Origin: Korarchaeum sp964519515 | Lineage (GTDB): Archaea; Korarchaeota; Korarchaeia; Korarchaeales; Korarchaeaceae | NCBI GenBank assembly: GCA_964519515.1 | Contig: CAZFIJ010000030.1 | Coordinates: 1-22,821, forward strand | Direction: 5' to 3' | Length of the DNA stretch: 22,821 nucleotides | Shown: one piece after another, positions 1 through 6,730 of the stretch | Layout: each line of letters starts with the position of its first letter | Position numbering within the stretch: position 1 is the stretch's first letter | Program-made: the position numbers and the translations under genes | The notes under the pieces: generated by a model | Databases searched by the model: none | Told to the model about the DNA's origin: nothing | The model's input: the letters and a program-made list of their open reading frames with translations, nothing else

Positions 1-439
1 GTGGGACTGTCGCTGGAGATGAGAGCTTTATCTCATGCCTATGGGACTCAGGGATCCCGTAAACTGGTCGCCCCAAGAGGTCCGGGAAGGGATGCACCCA
101 ACCGTACCATCTCTCGTATAGCTCGGGATCCCTCAACCTGAAGTCCGGGCTCAGATCGACGACCTTGATCCCCATCTCCAGTAGCGTTGGCGTCAGATCC
201 TTGGAATTGCCCGGGGGCAGGGAGAGGAAAGCGAGATCGCAGTCCCCCCTCATCGCCTCGCTCACGGATGAGAACTTCGACTTCAAGAGCCCCTTGAGAT
301 GGGGATGAACTAAGTGAACGGGTTTGCCCGCGTGCTCCCTAGAGGTCAGGAAGGAGAGCTCTATTCCCTTATGATTGACTAATATCCTGAGCAGCTCGCC
401 GCCCGTGTACCCGGATGCTCCGAATATCGATACTCTCAA
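1..439 (-). CDS. argC: N-acetyl-gamma-glutamyl-phosphate reductase / LysY homologue, 3' end beyond window
   Basis: NADPH-dependent reductase of arginine biosynthesis (ArgC) or, in archaea with LysW carrier proteins, of lysine/ornithine biosynthesis (LysY). My translation from a TTG at 439 starts LRVSIFGASGYTGGELLRIL, the family's N-terminal Rossmann nucleotide-binding motif. LAFLSLPPGNS, VVDLSPDFRL and YGIPESHRHEI follow, all typical of ArgC/LysY. About 146 residues are visible of a family length near 350. The PGC motif with the catalytic Cys is expected at the window edge and cannot be seen. TTG is the only plausible start: an in-frame TGA lies at 448-446, and a GAGGGAGTG Shine-Dalgarno-like stretch precedes it. 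A TATA box sits about 39 bases upstream. ArgC and LysY cannot be told apart from this fragment. Confidence 0.88.
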   Translation of the reverse strand, partial: MRVSIFGASGYTGGELLRILVNHKGIELSFLTSREHAGKPVHLVHPHLKGLLKSKFSSVSEAMRGDCDLAFLSLPPGNSKDLTPTLLEMGIKVVDLSPDFRLRDPELYERWYGWVHPFPDLLGRPVYGIPESHRHEIKLSSPATVP

Positions 440-470
440 TGCGAATCACACTCCCTCTCACGCGACTATA

Positions 471-484
471 ATTATATTTTAAGC
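471..484 (-). promoter_or_regulatory. TATA promoter of the argC/lysY gene
   Basis: The minus strand reads GCTTAAAATATAAT, a good archaeal BRE/TATA element. Its centre is about 39 bases from the TTG at 439, giving a short leader that holds the GAGGGAG ribosome site. Confidence 0.55.
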
Positions 485-1157
485 ATATTGGTTACATAAA
501 TCGTATTGCAATAGACGATATTAATATCTCGGGGCTCACGATCTAGGTTGCGCGATCGCCCGCATCGAGTGAGCATCACTCAGCGAAATCTGAGGATCTA
601 GAGCTCTTTTAGAACTCTCAGGGGAGGTAGTGGAGCTTTCCTCGGGTTTCCCCTACCGGATGGATTTCGAGGTTTCAAGGCCTCTTTCTCATGAGCCTCA
701 CGGACTTCCCGCAGACCCTCAGTCCCTAGTATGATGTCTCCGAGCTAGCCTCTCGCTCAACTCTCCGCGAGCCGACCTAAAGTACTGAGAGGCGACTCCC
801 CAGACGAGGGCTCGCGAACTCCCCGGGCTCACCTCAGGAGTCTTGACGATCGATTTGAGGGATCATAGACCCTTATGAACGCCTATTAGAGTGTTGTCGC
901 GTTTTAACGGAGTTCTCAGTGCTGTGTGAAGGATCGTTCTCACTTAATTCTAGCATCAGTACTCTTACTCTCATAGGGGCTCGTCGGCGATGAAAAAGCT
1001 TCACAGTCCCGATGGGCCAGAGGATCGATCAAATCATCGATGATCTGCGGCAGATGATCGGGATGGGGGTCGCATAGTGATATCGATGCGAGGGGCAATG
1101 TACTGTAGAATCTCGAGGATTTAGAGCCTCTCACTACGGATAACCGCGGCAACGGGA
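485..1157. other. Long gap without a supported gene
   Basis: About 670 bases with frequent stops in all frames. The longest open stretch (940-1152, minus) has a composition unlike its neighbours, with many Ser, His, Pro and Asp residues and no recognisable motif, so I do not call it. I looked for tRNA T-arm patterns, SRP and RNase P RNA landmarks, CRISPR repeats and IS ends and found none convincing. A few local inverted repeats exist, for example GGTAG at 626-630 with CTACC further on at about 653-657. It may hold an unrecognised RNA, or decayed coding sequence such as the short open frame at 1012-1077. Confidence 0.4.
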
Positions 1158-1168
1158 TTGTCGAGAGT

Positions 1169-1780
1169 TCACATTATTCCAGCCCTCCTGAGGGCCTTCT
1201 CTATCTCTATTATCCTCTCGCGTATCTCCTTGAGATTCTCCTCAATGTATTCCCTGAGATCGCTTCTAAGCAACCTTATCTCCTCTCTGGTCTTCTCAGA
1301 TTCCTCCCTTATAGCTTTGAGGATGGCTCTCCCCAGTTTCAAGTTCTTCTCCCCCAACTCAACAGCCCTCTCGCTCAACTCAACAGCCCTCTCGCTCAGT
1401 TTCAAGTTCTTCTCCCCCAACTCAACAGCCCTCTCGCTCAGCTCAACGTTCCTGTAGAGAAGCCTCCCAGCTGCGTCCAGCCTCTCGAAGAGTTCATCCG
1501 TCCAATCTCCCCTCCTTATTTCGAAGAAGCTGAACTCACCTGTCGCCTCTTGCCAGCTGACCTCGAGGCTCTCGACGAATATAGGGAACTTCTGTATCCT
1601 CACTGATTCAATGAATTGCTTGAGCTTCTCCTCATCACCTTCCGCGACGATCTTGACGTCATAAGGCTTCAAGTTCTCGACGTAACCAGTGAGGCCCAAC
1701 TTCCTAGCGATCCTCTCTACTTCATCCCTATAGCCGACCCTCTGGACCTCTCCCCTCGCTAAGATCACTACCCTCTTCAT
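1169..1780 (-). CDS. Acylphosphatase domain fused to a C-terminal heptad-repeat coiled coil
   Basis: 203 residues. Residues 1-90 match the acylphosphatase fold: GEVQRVGYRDEV carries the phosphate-binding loop and catalytic Arg (R18), and TGYVENL supplies the conserved Asn (about N36). Acylphosphatases hydrolyse acyl phosphates such as carbamoyl phosphate or 1,3-bisphosphoglycerate, are usually about 90 residues long and are cytosolic. From about residue 110 the protein is a long amphipathic helix of exact 7-residue units, LSERAVE and LGEKNLK, followed by a charged coil ending in EIRERIIEIEKALRRAGIM. This should form a coiled-coil oligomerisation rod. The ATG follows a TATA box (TTTTAAATTTA, around 1804-1815). 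The gene stands alone. The enzymatic role is likely, but whether the coil targets a membrane or a partner is unknown. Confidence 0.85.
   Translation of the reverse strand: MKRVVILARGEVQRVGYRDEVERIARKLGLTGYVENLKPYDVKIVAEGDEEKLKQFIESVRIQKFPIFVESLEVSWQEATGEFSFFEIRRGDWTDELFERLDAAGRLLYRNVELSERAVELGEKNLKLSERAVELSERAVELGEKNLKLGRAILKAIREESEKTREEIRLLRSDLREYIEENLKEIRERIIEIEKALRRAGIM
1336..1440 (-). repeat. Five exact 21-bp tandem units in pattern A-B-B-A-B
   Basis: On the plus strand, unit A (GTTTCAAGTTCTTCTCCCCC plus A) lies at 1336-1356 and 1399-1419. Unit B (ACTCAACAGCCCTCTCGCTC plus A) lies at 1357-1377, 1378-1398 and 1420-1440. All copies of each unit are identical. Each unit encodes one heptad of the coiled coil (A: LGEKNLK; B: LSERAVE), so changes in copy number keep the frame and the coil register. 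A degenerate sixth unit follows at 1441. Confidence 0.92.
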
Positions 1781-1803
1781 AACTTGCTTCTCTCACAGCT
1801 CCT

Positions 1804-1815
1804 AAATTTAAAATT
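1804..1815 (-). promoter_or_regulatory. TATA promoter of the acylphosphatase gene
   Basis: The minus strand reads AATTTTAAATTTAGG, centred about 30 bases from the ATG at 1780. This predicts a very short leader. Confidence 0.5.
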
Positions 1816-1960
1816 GAGGGATCTAGTGAAATCTCTGAGATAGATCTAAAGCAGTGAGGAGTTCACAGGATCTAATATATCCGGTCCACTGCCCTCATAT
1901 TGACCGAGCTCCTCGCGGGATCGGGAGATCCGATGGGGTTCGTGAGACTCGCACAGTAAT

Positions 1961-1969
1961 AGATTTAAT
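1961..1969 (+). promoter_or_regulatory. TATA-like promoter of the MFS gene
   Basis: AGATTTAAT is centred about 34 bases before the GTG at 1999. GAGGATGTG, just before the GTG, can serve as ribosome site. Confidence 0.4.
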
Positions 1970-1998
1970 GTCTGAGATGTTAGGCTTGAGGATGTGTC

Positions 1999-3159
1999 GT
2001 GAGCTCTAGGAACGTATCAGTGCTCTCTATAACTTCCTTCGTGATAGATGTGGCCTTCAGCTCATGGTGGATGATCCTCCCCCTCTACCTAGAGAGGTTG
2101 GGGGCTAGCGTATCAGAAGTGGGGATGAGCTTCTCACTGATAAACGTAGCTTGGGCCCTCTCTCAGCTACCGGGAGGCCTCCTCTCGGACAGATTCGGGA
2201 GGAAGATAATTATCTTATTATCGACATCCACATTCATACCTTTCTTCATCTCGATGCTCTTGCTCAAGGACTGGCTCACTGTCGCTTTAGCAGTAGCTAT
2301 ATCCTCATTTTTCGCCGGCCTCCAGAACCCATCCTTCAGCTCGATGATAGCTGAGTCCTCGGAGAAGTTGGGGGTGGCTAGGGCATTCGGGTTCTACAAC
2401 TTCCTCCTCAATTTAGGATGGGCGGTCGGTCCCCTCCTCGGATCCTTCATAATCCCATCGTATGGTTTCGATCCCCTCTTCATACTGGGGATAGTCGCGA
2501 GTCTCTCCTGTCTCGCAATTAGAGCTACTCTACTGAGGGAACCCCCGAAACTAGAGGGAACTTCGAGCTTCGGAGTGACTTTCATACCTCTCCTCATCTC
2601 CCTCTCGATATTCAACTTAGCTAATGGGTTGATCTCCCCCCTAATACCTATTTACGCTGAGAAGTCCATGAACTTCTCCATAGAGGAGATAGAATACATG
2701 TTCTTCGTAGCTCAACTCCTCACTTCAATCTCGAGCATCGCTGCGGGCTCCCTCGTGATGAAGATAGGGGGGTTGAGGGGCTTGACATTATCTTTCGTTT
2801 TCTCAGGGGTCTTCTCCTTGCTATGGGTCTTCTCGAGGACTTACGCAGCTTTCATCTTTATCTCGCTCTACTACATCGCTCTCTTCTCCTTAGCTGAGGT
2901 CTCCTTCGGTACTTCGATTAGTGAGATCACAGCTAGGGATAGGAGAGCCACTGCCTTCGGGACAGCCACTGTGATCACTGGCTTATCTCACTCAGTGGGC
3001 TCTTACTTAGGCGGGATCCTCTGGGAGATATCTAAGCCCGAGGTCCCATTCTTCCTAGCTTCATCCATAATGCTACTCTCTTCCTTGCCCCTGAGAGCTG
3101 TGAGGTCTAATGCCACTCCTCCACTTCGTTATACCACTTCTCCTTCGTCCCTACCTTAG
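1999..3159 (+). CDS. Major facilitator superfamily (MFS) transporter
   Basis: 386 residues, start GTG. Polytopic membrane protein with about 12 hydrophobic helices, the normal MFS length and layout. The loop between helices 2 and 3 has the MFS motif A as GLLSDRFGRKI (about residues 60-70). A weaker counterpart, GSLVMKIGGLRGL, lies at the start of the second half (about 250). Such proteins move small solutes or drugs by proton coupling. Nothing in the sequence fixes the substrate. The last 53 bases overlap the 3' end of the convergent nucleotidyltransferase gene, so the hydrophilic tail (LRYTTSPSSLP) is encoded inside the other gene. The gene appears monocistronic. Confidence is high for the family and low for the substrate. 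Confidence 0.88.
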   Translation: MSSRNVSVLSITSFVIDVAFSSWWMILPLYLERLGASVSEVGMSFSLINVAWALSQLPGGLLSDRFGRKIIILLSTSTFIPFFISMLLLKDWLTVALAVAISSFFAGLQNPSFSSMIAESSEKLGVARAFGFYNFLLNLGWAVGPLLGSFIIPSYGFDPLFILGIVASLSCLAIRATLLREPPKLEGTSSFGVTFIPLLISLSIFNLANGLISPLIPIYAEKSMNFSIEEIEYMFFVAQLLTSISSIAAGSLVMKIGGLRGLTLSFVFSGVFSLLWVFSRTYAAFIFISLYYIALFSLAEVSFGTSISEITARDRRATAFGTATVITGLSHSVGSYLGGILWEISKPEVPFFLASSIMLLSSLPLRAVRSNATPPLRYTTSPSSLP

Positions 3160-3913
3160 CTCTCTTCTCCCACTTCTTAGATTTGGGGGTCTCATTCAGG
3201 TATTTGAGGAGTTCATCTATCCTAGATCTCACTACGACTTTATGAGGCTCCTCAATATCGTATTCGTCTAACTTGCTCCTGAGCAGCTGGAGGTTCGTCG
3301 TCACAGTGTACCAGAATCCCCAGTCATCGAAGAGGCCTTGTATCTTGAACGCCTCTAAGTTCACCTTATCGTCATCATCCCAGCCTAGTTCATGAGCTCT
3401 GAGGAGGACTATAGAATCCTTGAAGTCTTTATCATTCATCCTGACTATTTGAAGCTTCTCCAAGAGGAGTTCAGCTAAGGGAAGCGTTAACGGATCCTTC
3501 TCAAGCCTCCCCTTGAACTCTATCGTGTGATTCATCGCTAACCTATCTAAGAAGACCTCGACCATCGGTATCCTCTCGCTGTAATAGATCTGCCTGACCC
3601 TACCGTAGTACATAAGGAGCCTCTGATCTACTTCATATCCTCTCTCAGCTAAGAACTTCGCTATCTTATCTCTCTCCTTAGAATAACCGGCTAGATCTAT
3701 ATCTGTGAAGACCTTAGCTCCAAGTCTCTTGAGCCTCTTCCAAAGGTCTTCATACTCCTTACTGTGCATGTAGATAGCCATTCCCCCTATCACCCTGAGG
3801 GTGATACCTCTCTCCTTAGCCCCCTCGACTATAGCTGTAGCCTCTTCTATGAACTCCTCAGGAGATGGGTACTCCTCTATCGGTATCTCAGAAGGTAACC
3901 TGAACCTCTTCAT
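3107..3913 (-). CDS. AbiEii/MNT-like nucleotidyltransferase
   Basis: 268 residues. It has the nucleotidyltransferase core: IGGMAIYMHS with the GG pair at 43-44, then TDIDLAG giving the metal-binding D71-x-D73, and VEVFLDRL offering a third Asp at 123. LAELLLEKLQIV and the following DKDFKDSIVLL (about 147-171) resemble the helical part of the AbiEii/MNT group. Proteins of this fold transfer NMP to protein or RNA targets, and several are toxins of toxin-antitoxin systems. The C-terminal 90 residues are helical and Lys-rich. It starts 4 bases after the stop of the metallophosphoesterase gene, with the ribosome site GGTGAG overlapping that stop, so translation is coupled. Antisense overlap with the MFS gene at the 3' end. 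The target is unknown. Confidence 0.72.
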   Translation of the reverse strand: MKRFRLPSEIPIEEYPSPEEFIEEATAIVEGAKERGITLRVIGGMAIYMHSKEYEDLWKRLKRLGAKVFTDIDLAGYSKERDKIAKFLAERGYEVDQRLLMYYGRVRQIYYSERIPMVEVFLDRLAMNHTIEFKGRLEKDPLTLPLAELLLEKLQIVRMNDKDFKDSIVLLRAHELGWDDDDKVNLEAFKIQGLFDDWGFWYTVTTNLQLLRSKLDEYDIEEPHKVVVRSRIDELLKYLNETPKSKKWEKRAKVGTKEKWYNEVEEWH

Positions 3914-3917
3914 GATC

Positions 3918-4850
3918 TCACCCCGATACGAATGAATATCCCTTGACCTTCCCCCTCTCTATATCTATTAGGACTCCCTTGAGTATCCCCTCACCGTACT
4001 CACTCCCCGGGTTGAAGCAAACAGTCCTCCCTATGTTGCAAACGCCCTTGGATTCATGTATATGGCCGTGGAGCCCCATCATGGGCTGGTACTTCTCTAT
4101 AGCTCTCCTAACGGCGATGCTGCCCACGGGTATCATCTCGCTGACTGAGGGCGTCAGATCTTTGGAGAGCTTAGGAGCTAGATCTAAGCCTGAATCGTAT
4201 GGTGGGGCGTGGAAGTTGAATATAGCATTCTCCATATTCTCGATCTTCTTGACGAGATCCTCTATCAGTTCCTCAAGCTTCTCCTCGGGGACCTCCCTGG
4301 GCGTGTTCCAGGGAGTCGGGTTAGAGTAAGGGAGTGTTATCATCTCATGATGCTCATCAACCAAGACTCTCTTCATGCCTGCGTTCACTACGAAATCGCT
4401 TGAATTCAGGACTTCCTCTATCTCCATCGGATCATCGTTTCCAGCCGCTATGAATATCTTCACGTTCTTCTCCTTCAATCTCTCCTCAGCTAATTTGATC
4501 CAACTACTCAACCTAGCCTTTATGTTCTCGACGAAGAGCCTATCCTTGAGCTCAGGGTTCCTCTCTATCTCATCTAACTCCTCCTTCGTCACGACTATCG
4601 GATAGTAACCGGCTATAGATATCCTCTTCTTGACATCATCGAGCTCCTTCTCCTTGAACTTATAAGTACCCCCGAAGAAAGTGCTCACGTAAGTATTATC
4701 CGGGTTCCTCACTATCGGTATTATGAGCTTACCAGCTAAATCACCGAGGACTATGCCGACGTCAGCTTTGTATATGGGGATCGCGTTTAGGAATTTCCTA
4801 AATACGTACTCAGAGCCGTGGACATCGGTCACGAAGAGTATCCTGGTCAT
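3918..4850 (-). CDS. Calcineurin-like metallophosphoesterase
   Basis: 310 residues. The two-metal phosphoesterase motifs appear in order: FVTDVHG (D9, H11), IVLGDLAG (D37), AAGNDDP (N138, with Asp where GNHE proteins have His), FNFHAPPYDS (H214) and LHGHIHES (H261, H263). These enzymes hydrolyse phosphomonoesters or phosphodiesters of nucleotides, nucleic acids or proteins. An insert at about 50-130, rich in Lys and Glu, lies between the second and third motifs and is longer than in small family members. It is the first gene of a two-gene operon with the nucleotidyltransferase. GGTGA lies just before the ATG and a TATA box about 37 bases upstream. The substrate is not evident. The pairing suggests the two enzymes act on the same linkage. 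Confidence 0.86.
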   Translation of the reverse strand: MTRILFVTDVHGSEYVFRKFLNAIPIYKADVGIVLGDLAGKLIIPIVRNPDNTYVSTFFGGTYKFKEKELDDVKKRISIAGYYPIVVTKEELDEIERNPELKDRLFVENIKARLSSWIKLAEERLKEKNVKIFIAAGNDDPMEIEEVLNSSDFVVNAGMKRVLVDEHHEMITLPYSNPTPWNTPREVPEEKLEELIEDLVKKIENMENAIFNFHAPPYDSGLDLAPKLSKDLTPSVSEMIPVGSIAVRRAIEKYQPMMGLHGHIHESKGVCNIGRTVCFNPGSEYGEGILKGVLIDIERGKVKGYSFVSG

Positions 4851-4880
4851 ATTGTCACCTCTCTACCGCAAATTGACTCC

Positions 4881-4892
4881 TTATAAAAAAAT
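4881..4892 (-). promoter_or_regulatory. Fused T7 terminator and TATA box between permease and phosphoesterase genes
   Basis: The minus strand reads ATTTTTTTATAA. T7 (4891-4885) lies 14 bases past the permease stop and fits an archaeal U-tract terminator. The overlapping TTTATAAGG is centred about 37 bases before the phosphoesterase ATG and fits its TATA box. Confidence 0.5.
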
Positions 4893-4905
4893 AGTGTGGG
4901 TAGGA

Positions 4906-6546
4906 TCACTCCGGAGGTAGCTCCTTCCACGCCAGATCTATATCTATGCCCTCCTTCTTGTTCTTCCACCTCCAATATGCCCACCAGAGCATGCCACCGG
5001 TCCAAACGAACAAGAAGGCTATCAATCCCTCTAAAGTTATCCCCTCGAGCTCAGGTGTCGTGTAGTAGAAGTACTCTATTATCGCGATGTAAGCCAGGTC
5101 TACCAGAGCAGCTATCGTTATTATGTGAAGGGGCCCTATCCTCCAGTTCCTGTAGGGCGAGGTCTCCCATATCGATCTGACCTTCTTGACGAATGGGAAT
5201 ATCAGAGCGCCTAATGCAGTTACTCCCCACAAGGAGAGGCCCTCCGTCGCTGGGCAGTCCAATGAAGATATTGGATCAGCTCCTCCGAAGCTGTAAAGAG
5301 CTATCCCTAGCTCAGAGACTATGAAGAAGAAGGTCAAGTTCTTCACGGGTGATGCCCACTTAGGATTCACTTCAGAGAACCACTTGGGCCCCATCCTGTC
5401 CATACCCCAAGCTACAGCTATCCTGCTAGCTGCTACGTAACCCAGAGGGATGTACATGTAATCGCATATTATGAAGCTCAGGGCAGCAATTATAGCTAGA
5501 GCGTAATGCAGCGGGTTAGATATGTCTAGGAAGACTCTCGTGATCCCCATGAAGTTGGGTGGGAATGGCATGTTGTAGTCATCTAAGCCCACGTTATCAG
5601 CTACTGAGAGAGCGTACATGAAGTCCCTCCCCACGACGCTCGGGAAGAGTATCGCGAAAGCGAGGACGAATATAGCTGGAGCAACTACAGAGCTTACCTG
5701 AGCTATCATTATGTTCCTCTGGGGCCTCTTTATCTCACCAGCCATGACATTCAGATCGAGACCGTATCTAGCCCACCAGGCGTTCACTACAACTAAGCCG
5801 AGGGTCCCAGCGACTACAGATGCTGTAGGGGCGAAGACCCTAGGATCCGCTTCCATAGCTGCACTTATCATACTCTCATAATCTAGAGAGCCGTATTGAG
5901 CTGCCATCGCGTTCCAAGCCGCTACAAACTCCTCGTGAGAGTGCATGCCCAGTATGGCGCCGAGTATCACGAGGAATACTATAGAGAGTACCATCATCGT
6001 CCTCTGATGCCAGAGGTACCATCTCAAGCCATAGAAAGTGAATAGATAGCCTAGGAAGTTCACTATAGAAGCTATTATGAACATCCCTAGTGGAGTTGCG
6101 CACCACTCAGCTGCTTCAGGCATCTCCAACATCCCGAAGAGAGTAGTCAACCCGGGATCGGCGACCCACGGAGCTAATATTATCCCCCATAGCCACCAAA
6201 CGAAATATTCAGCGAAGCTAACGGCCATCCCTATCGCTGGATGTAATATCCTCGTGTTGTAGACGTAGCTCCCTCCACTTCTAGGCATAGAAGCTCCTAA
6301 GATCCCCCACACGAGAGCAGCTCCGAAGACCCCGAAGAAAGTAGCTATCCATATGGAGTTCAGTATATCCCCAGATGGGAAGAGCCATATTCCCCAGCTT
6401 AGTAATGTCCATATAGCAACAGCTGGTCCTTGATTGAGGAAACCGAAGGAGAAGGCATCTATCAGGCTGGCTTCCCTTACTAAGCCACTTGCCCTCCTCG
6501 CGAAGACTTCCTTTGGAACAATTCCACTCGATCCCTCTCCCGACAT
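4906..6546 (-). CDS. APC superfamily amino acid permease
   Basis: 546 residues from the ATG at 6546. A TTG at 6552 is in frame, but GGGGGGTT sits 4 bases before the ATG and would touch the TTG, so I prefer the ATG. It has about 12-14 hydrophobic helices. The N-terminal part (SLIDAFSFGFLNQGPAVAI, ASMPRSGGSYVYNTR) is the APC hallmark of helices 1 and 2, where the amino acid carboxylate and amine bind in the unwound helix 1. The internal loop DLNVMAGEIKRPQRN (about 260) is also typical. It should be a secondary amino acid importer or exchanger. It is downstream of the proline-racemase-family gene on the same strand but has its own promoter. The C-terminal tail is charged (RWKNKKEGIDIDLAWKELPP). 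The substrate is unproven; the neighbours suggest an amino or imino acid. Confidence 0.87.
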   Translation of the reverse strand: MSGEGSSGIVPKEVFARRASGLVREASLIDAFSFGFLNQGPAVAIWTLLSWGIWLFPSGDILNSIWIATFFGVFGAALVWGILGASMPRSGGSYVYNTRILHPAIGMAVSFAEYFVWWLWGIILAPWVADPGLTTLFGMLEMPEAAEWCATPLGMFIIASIVNFLGYLFTFYGLRWYLWHQRTMMVLSIVFLVILGAILGMHSHEEFVAAWNAMAAQYGSLDYESMISAAMEADPRVFAPTASVVAGTLGLVVVNAWWARYGLDLNVMAGEIKRPQRNIMIAQVSSVVAPAIFVLAFAILFPSVVGRDFMYALSVADNVGLDDYNMPFPPNFMGITRVFLDISNPLHYALAIIAALSFIICDYMYIPLGYVAASRIAVAWGMDRMGPKWFSEVNPKWASPVKNLTFFFIVSELGIALYSFGGADPISSLDCPATEGLSLWGVTALGALIFPFVKKVRSIWETSPYRNWRIGPLHIITIAALVDLAYIAIIEYFYYTTPELEGITLEGLIAFLFVWTGGMLWWAYWRWKNKKEGIDIDLAWKELPPE

Positions 6547-6588
6547 GCACAACCCCCCAAATCGGGGCTCTATTTATGGATCCATATT

Positions 6589-6599
6589 AGATTTAAGCA
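6589..6599 (-). promoter_or_regulatory. TATA promoter of the APC permease gene
   Basis: The minus strand reads GCTTAAATCTA, centred about 48 bases from the ATG at 6546, leaving a leader of about 20 bases that includes the G-rich ribosome site. Confidence 0.5.
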
Positions 6600-6629
6600 T
6601 TATGTTTCGACAAAGGGCGGATGAGATAA

Positions 6630-6716
6630 TTAAAAAAATTTTAACGATAAAGAGACTTCTTCATGCTCCTCCGGGGAGAGGACCGAAGGTGCCCCTCCTT
6701 TCGTATATTTTTTTAA
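6630..6716. terminator. Inverted A7/T7 pair bracketing a GC-rich island
   Basis: TTAAAAAAAT (6630-6639) and ATTTTTTTAA (6707-6716) are exact inverse complements. On the minus strand T7 at 6638-6632 lies about 95 bases past the stop of the proline-racemase-family gene and can terminate it. On the plus strand T7 at 6708-6714 would stop transcription going the other way. The enclosed bases include the palindrome CTCCGGGGAG. Confidence 0.4.
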
Positions 6717-6730
6717 CTTTAAGATAGAAT

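Noticed and set aside
2..27. SSPAT near the edge as a degenerate PGC catalytic motif of argC/lysY lacking its Cys
   Set aside because: Counting from the conserved PE, the PGC motif should lie about 15-17 residues on, at or past the first base of the window. Loss of the Cys cannot be claimed.
632..643. GAGGAAAGCTCC on the minus strand, resembling the first conserved region of RNase P RNA
   Set aside because: The partner region with AGAA and the rest of the RNA fold is not found within the expected distance, and the argC gene starts too close downstream.
1012..1077. 21-residue plus-strand frame MGQRIDQIIDDLRQMIGMGV
   Set aside because: It looks protein-like but is too short and has a stop just upstream. 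Kept only as a hint in the gap finding.
940..1152. 70-residue open frame on the minus strand
   Set aside because: No ribosome site or family motif, with a composition rich in Ser, His, Pro and Asp unlike the true genes around it.
1336..1440. CRISPR-like array
   Set aside because: Units are 21 bases with no spacers and lie in frame inside a coding region as heptads.
1158..1457. 99-residue plus-strand frame opposite the acylphosphatase gene
   Set aside because: It is the antisense shadow of the 21-bp repeats; Ser/Leu-rich and without a family.
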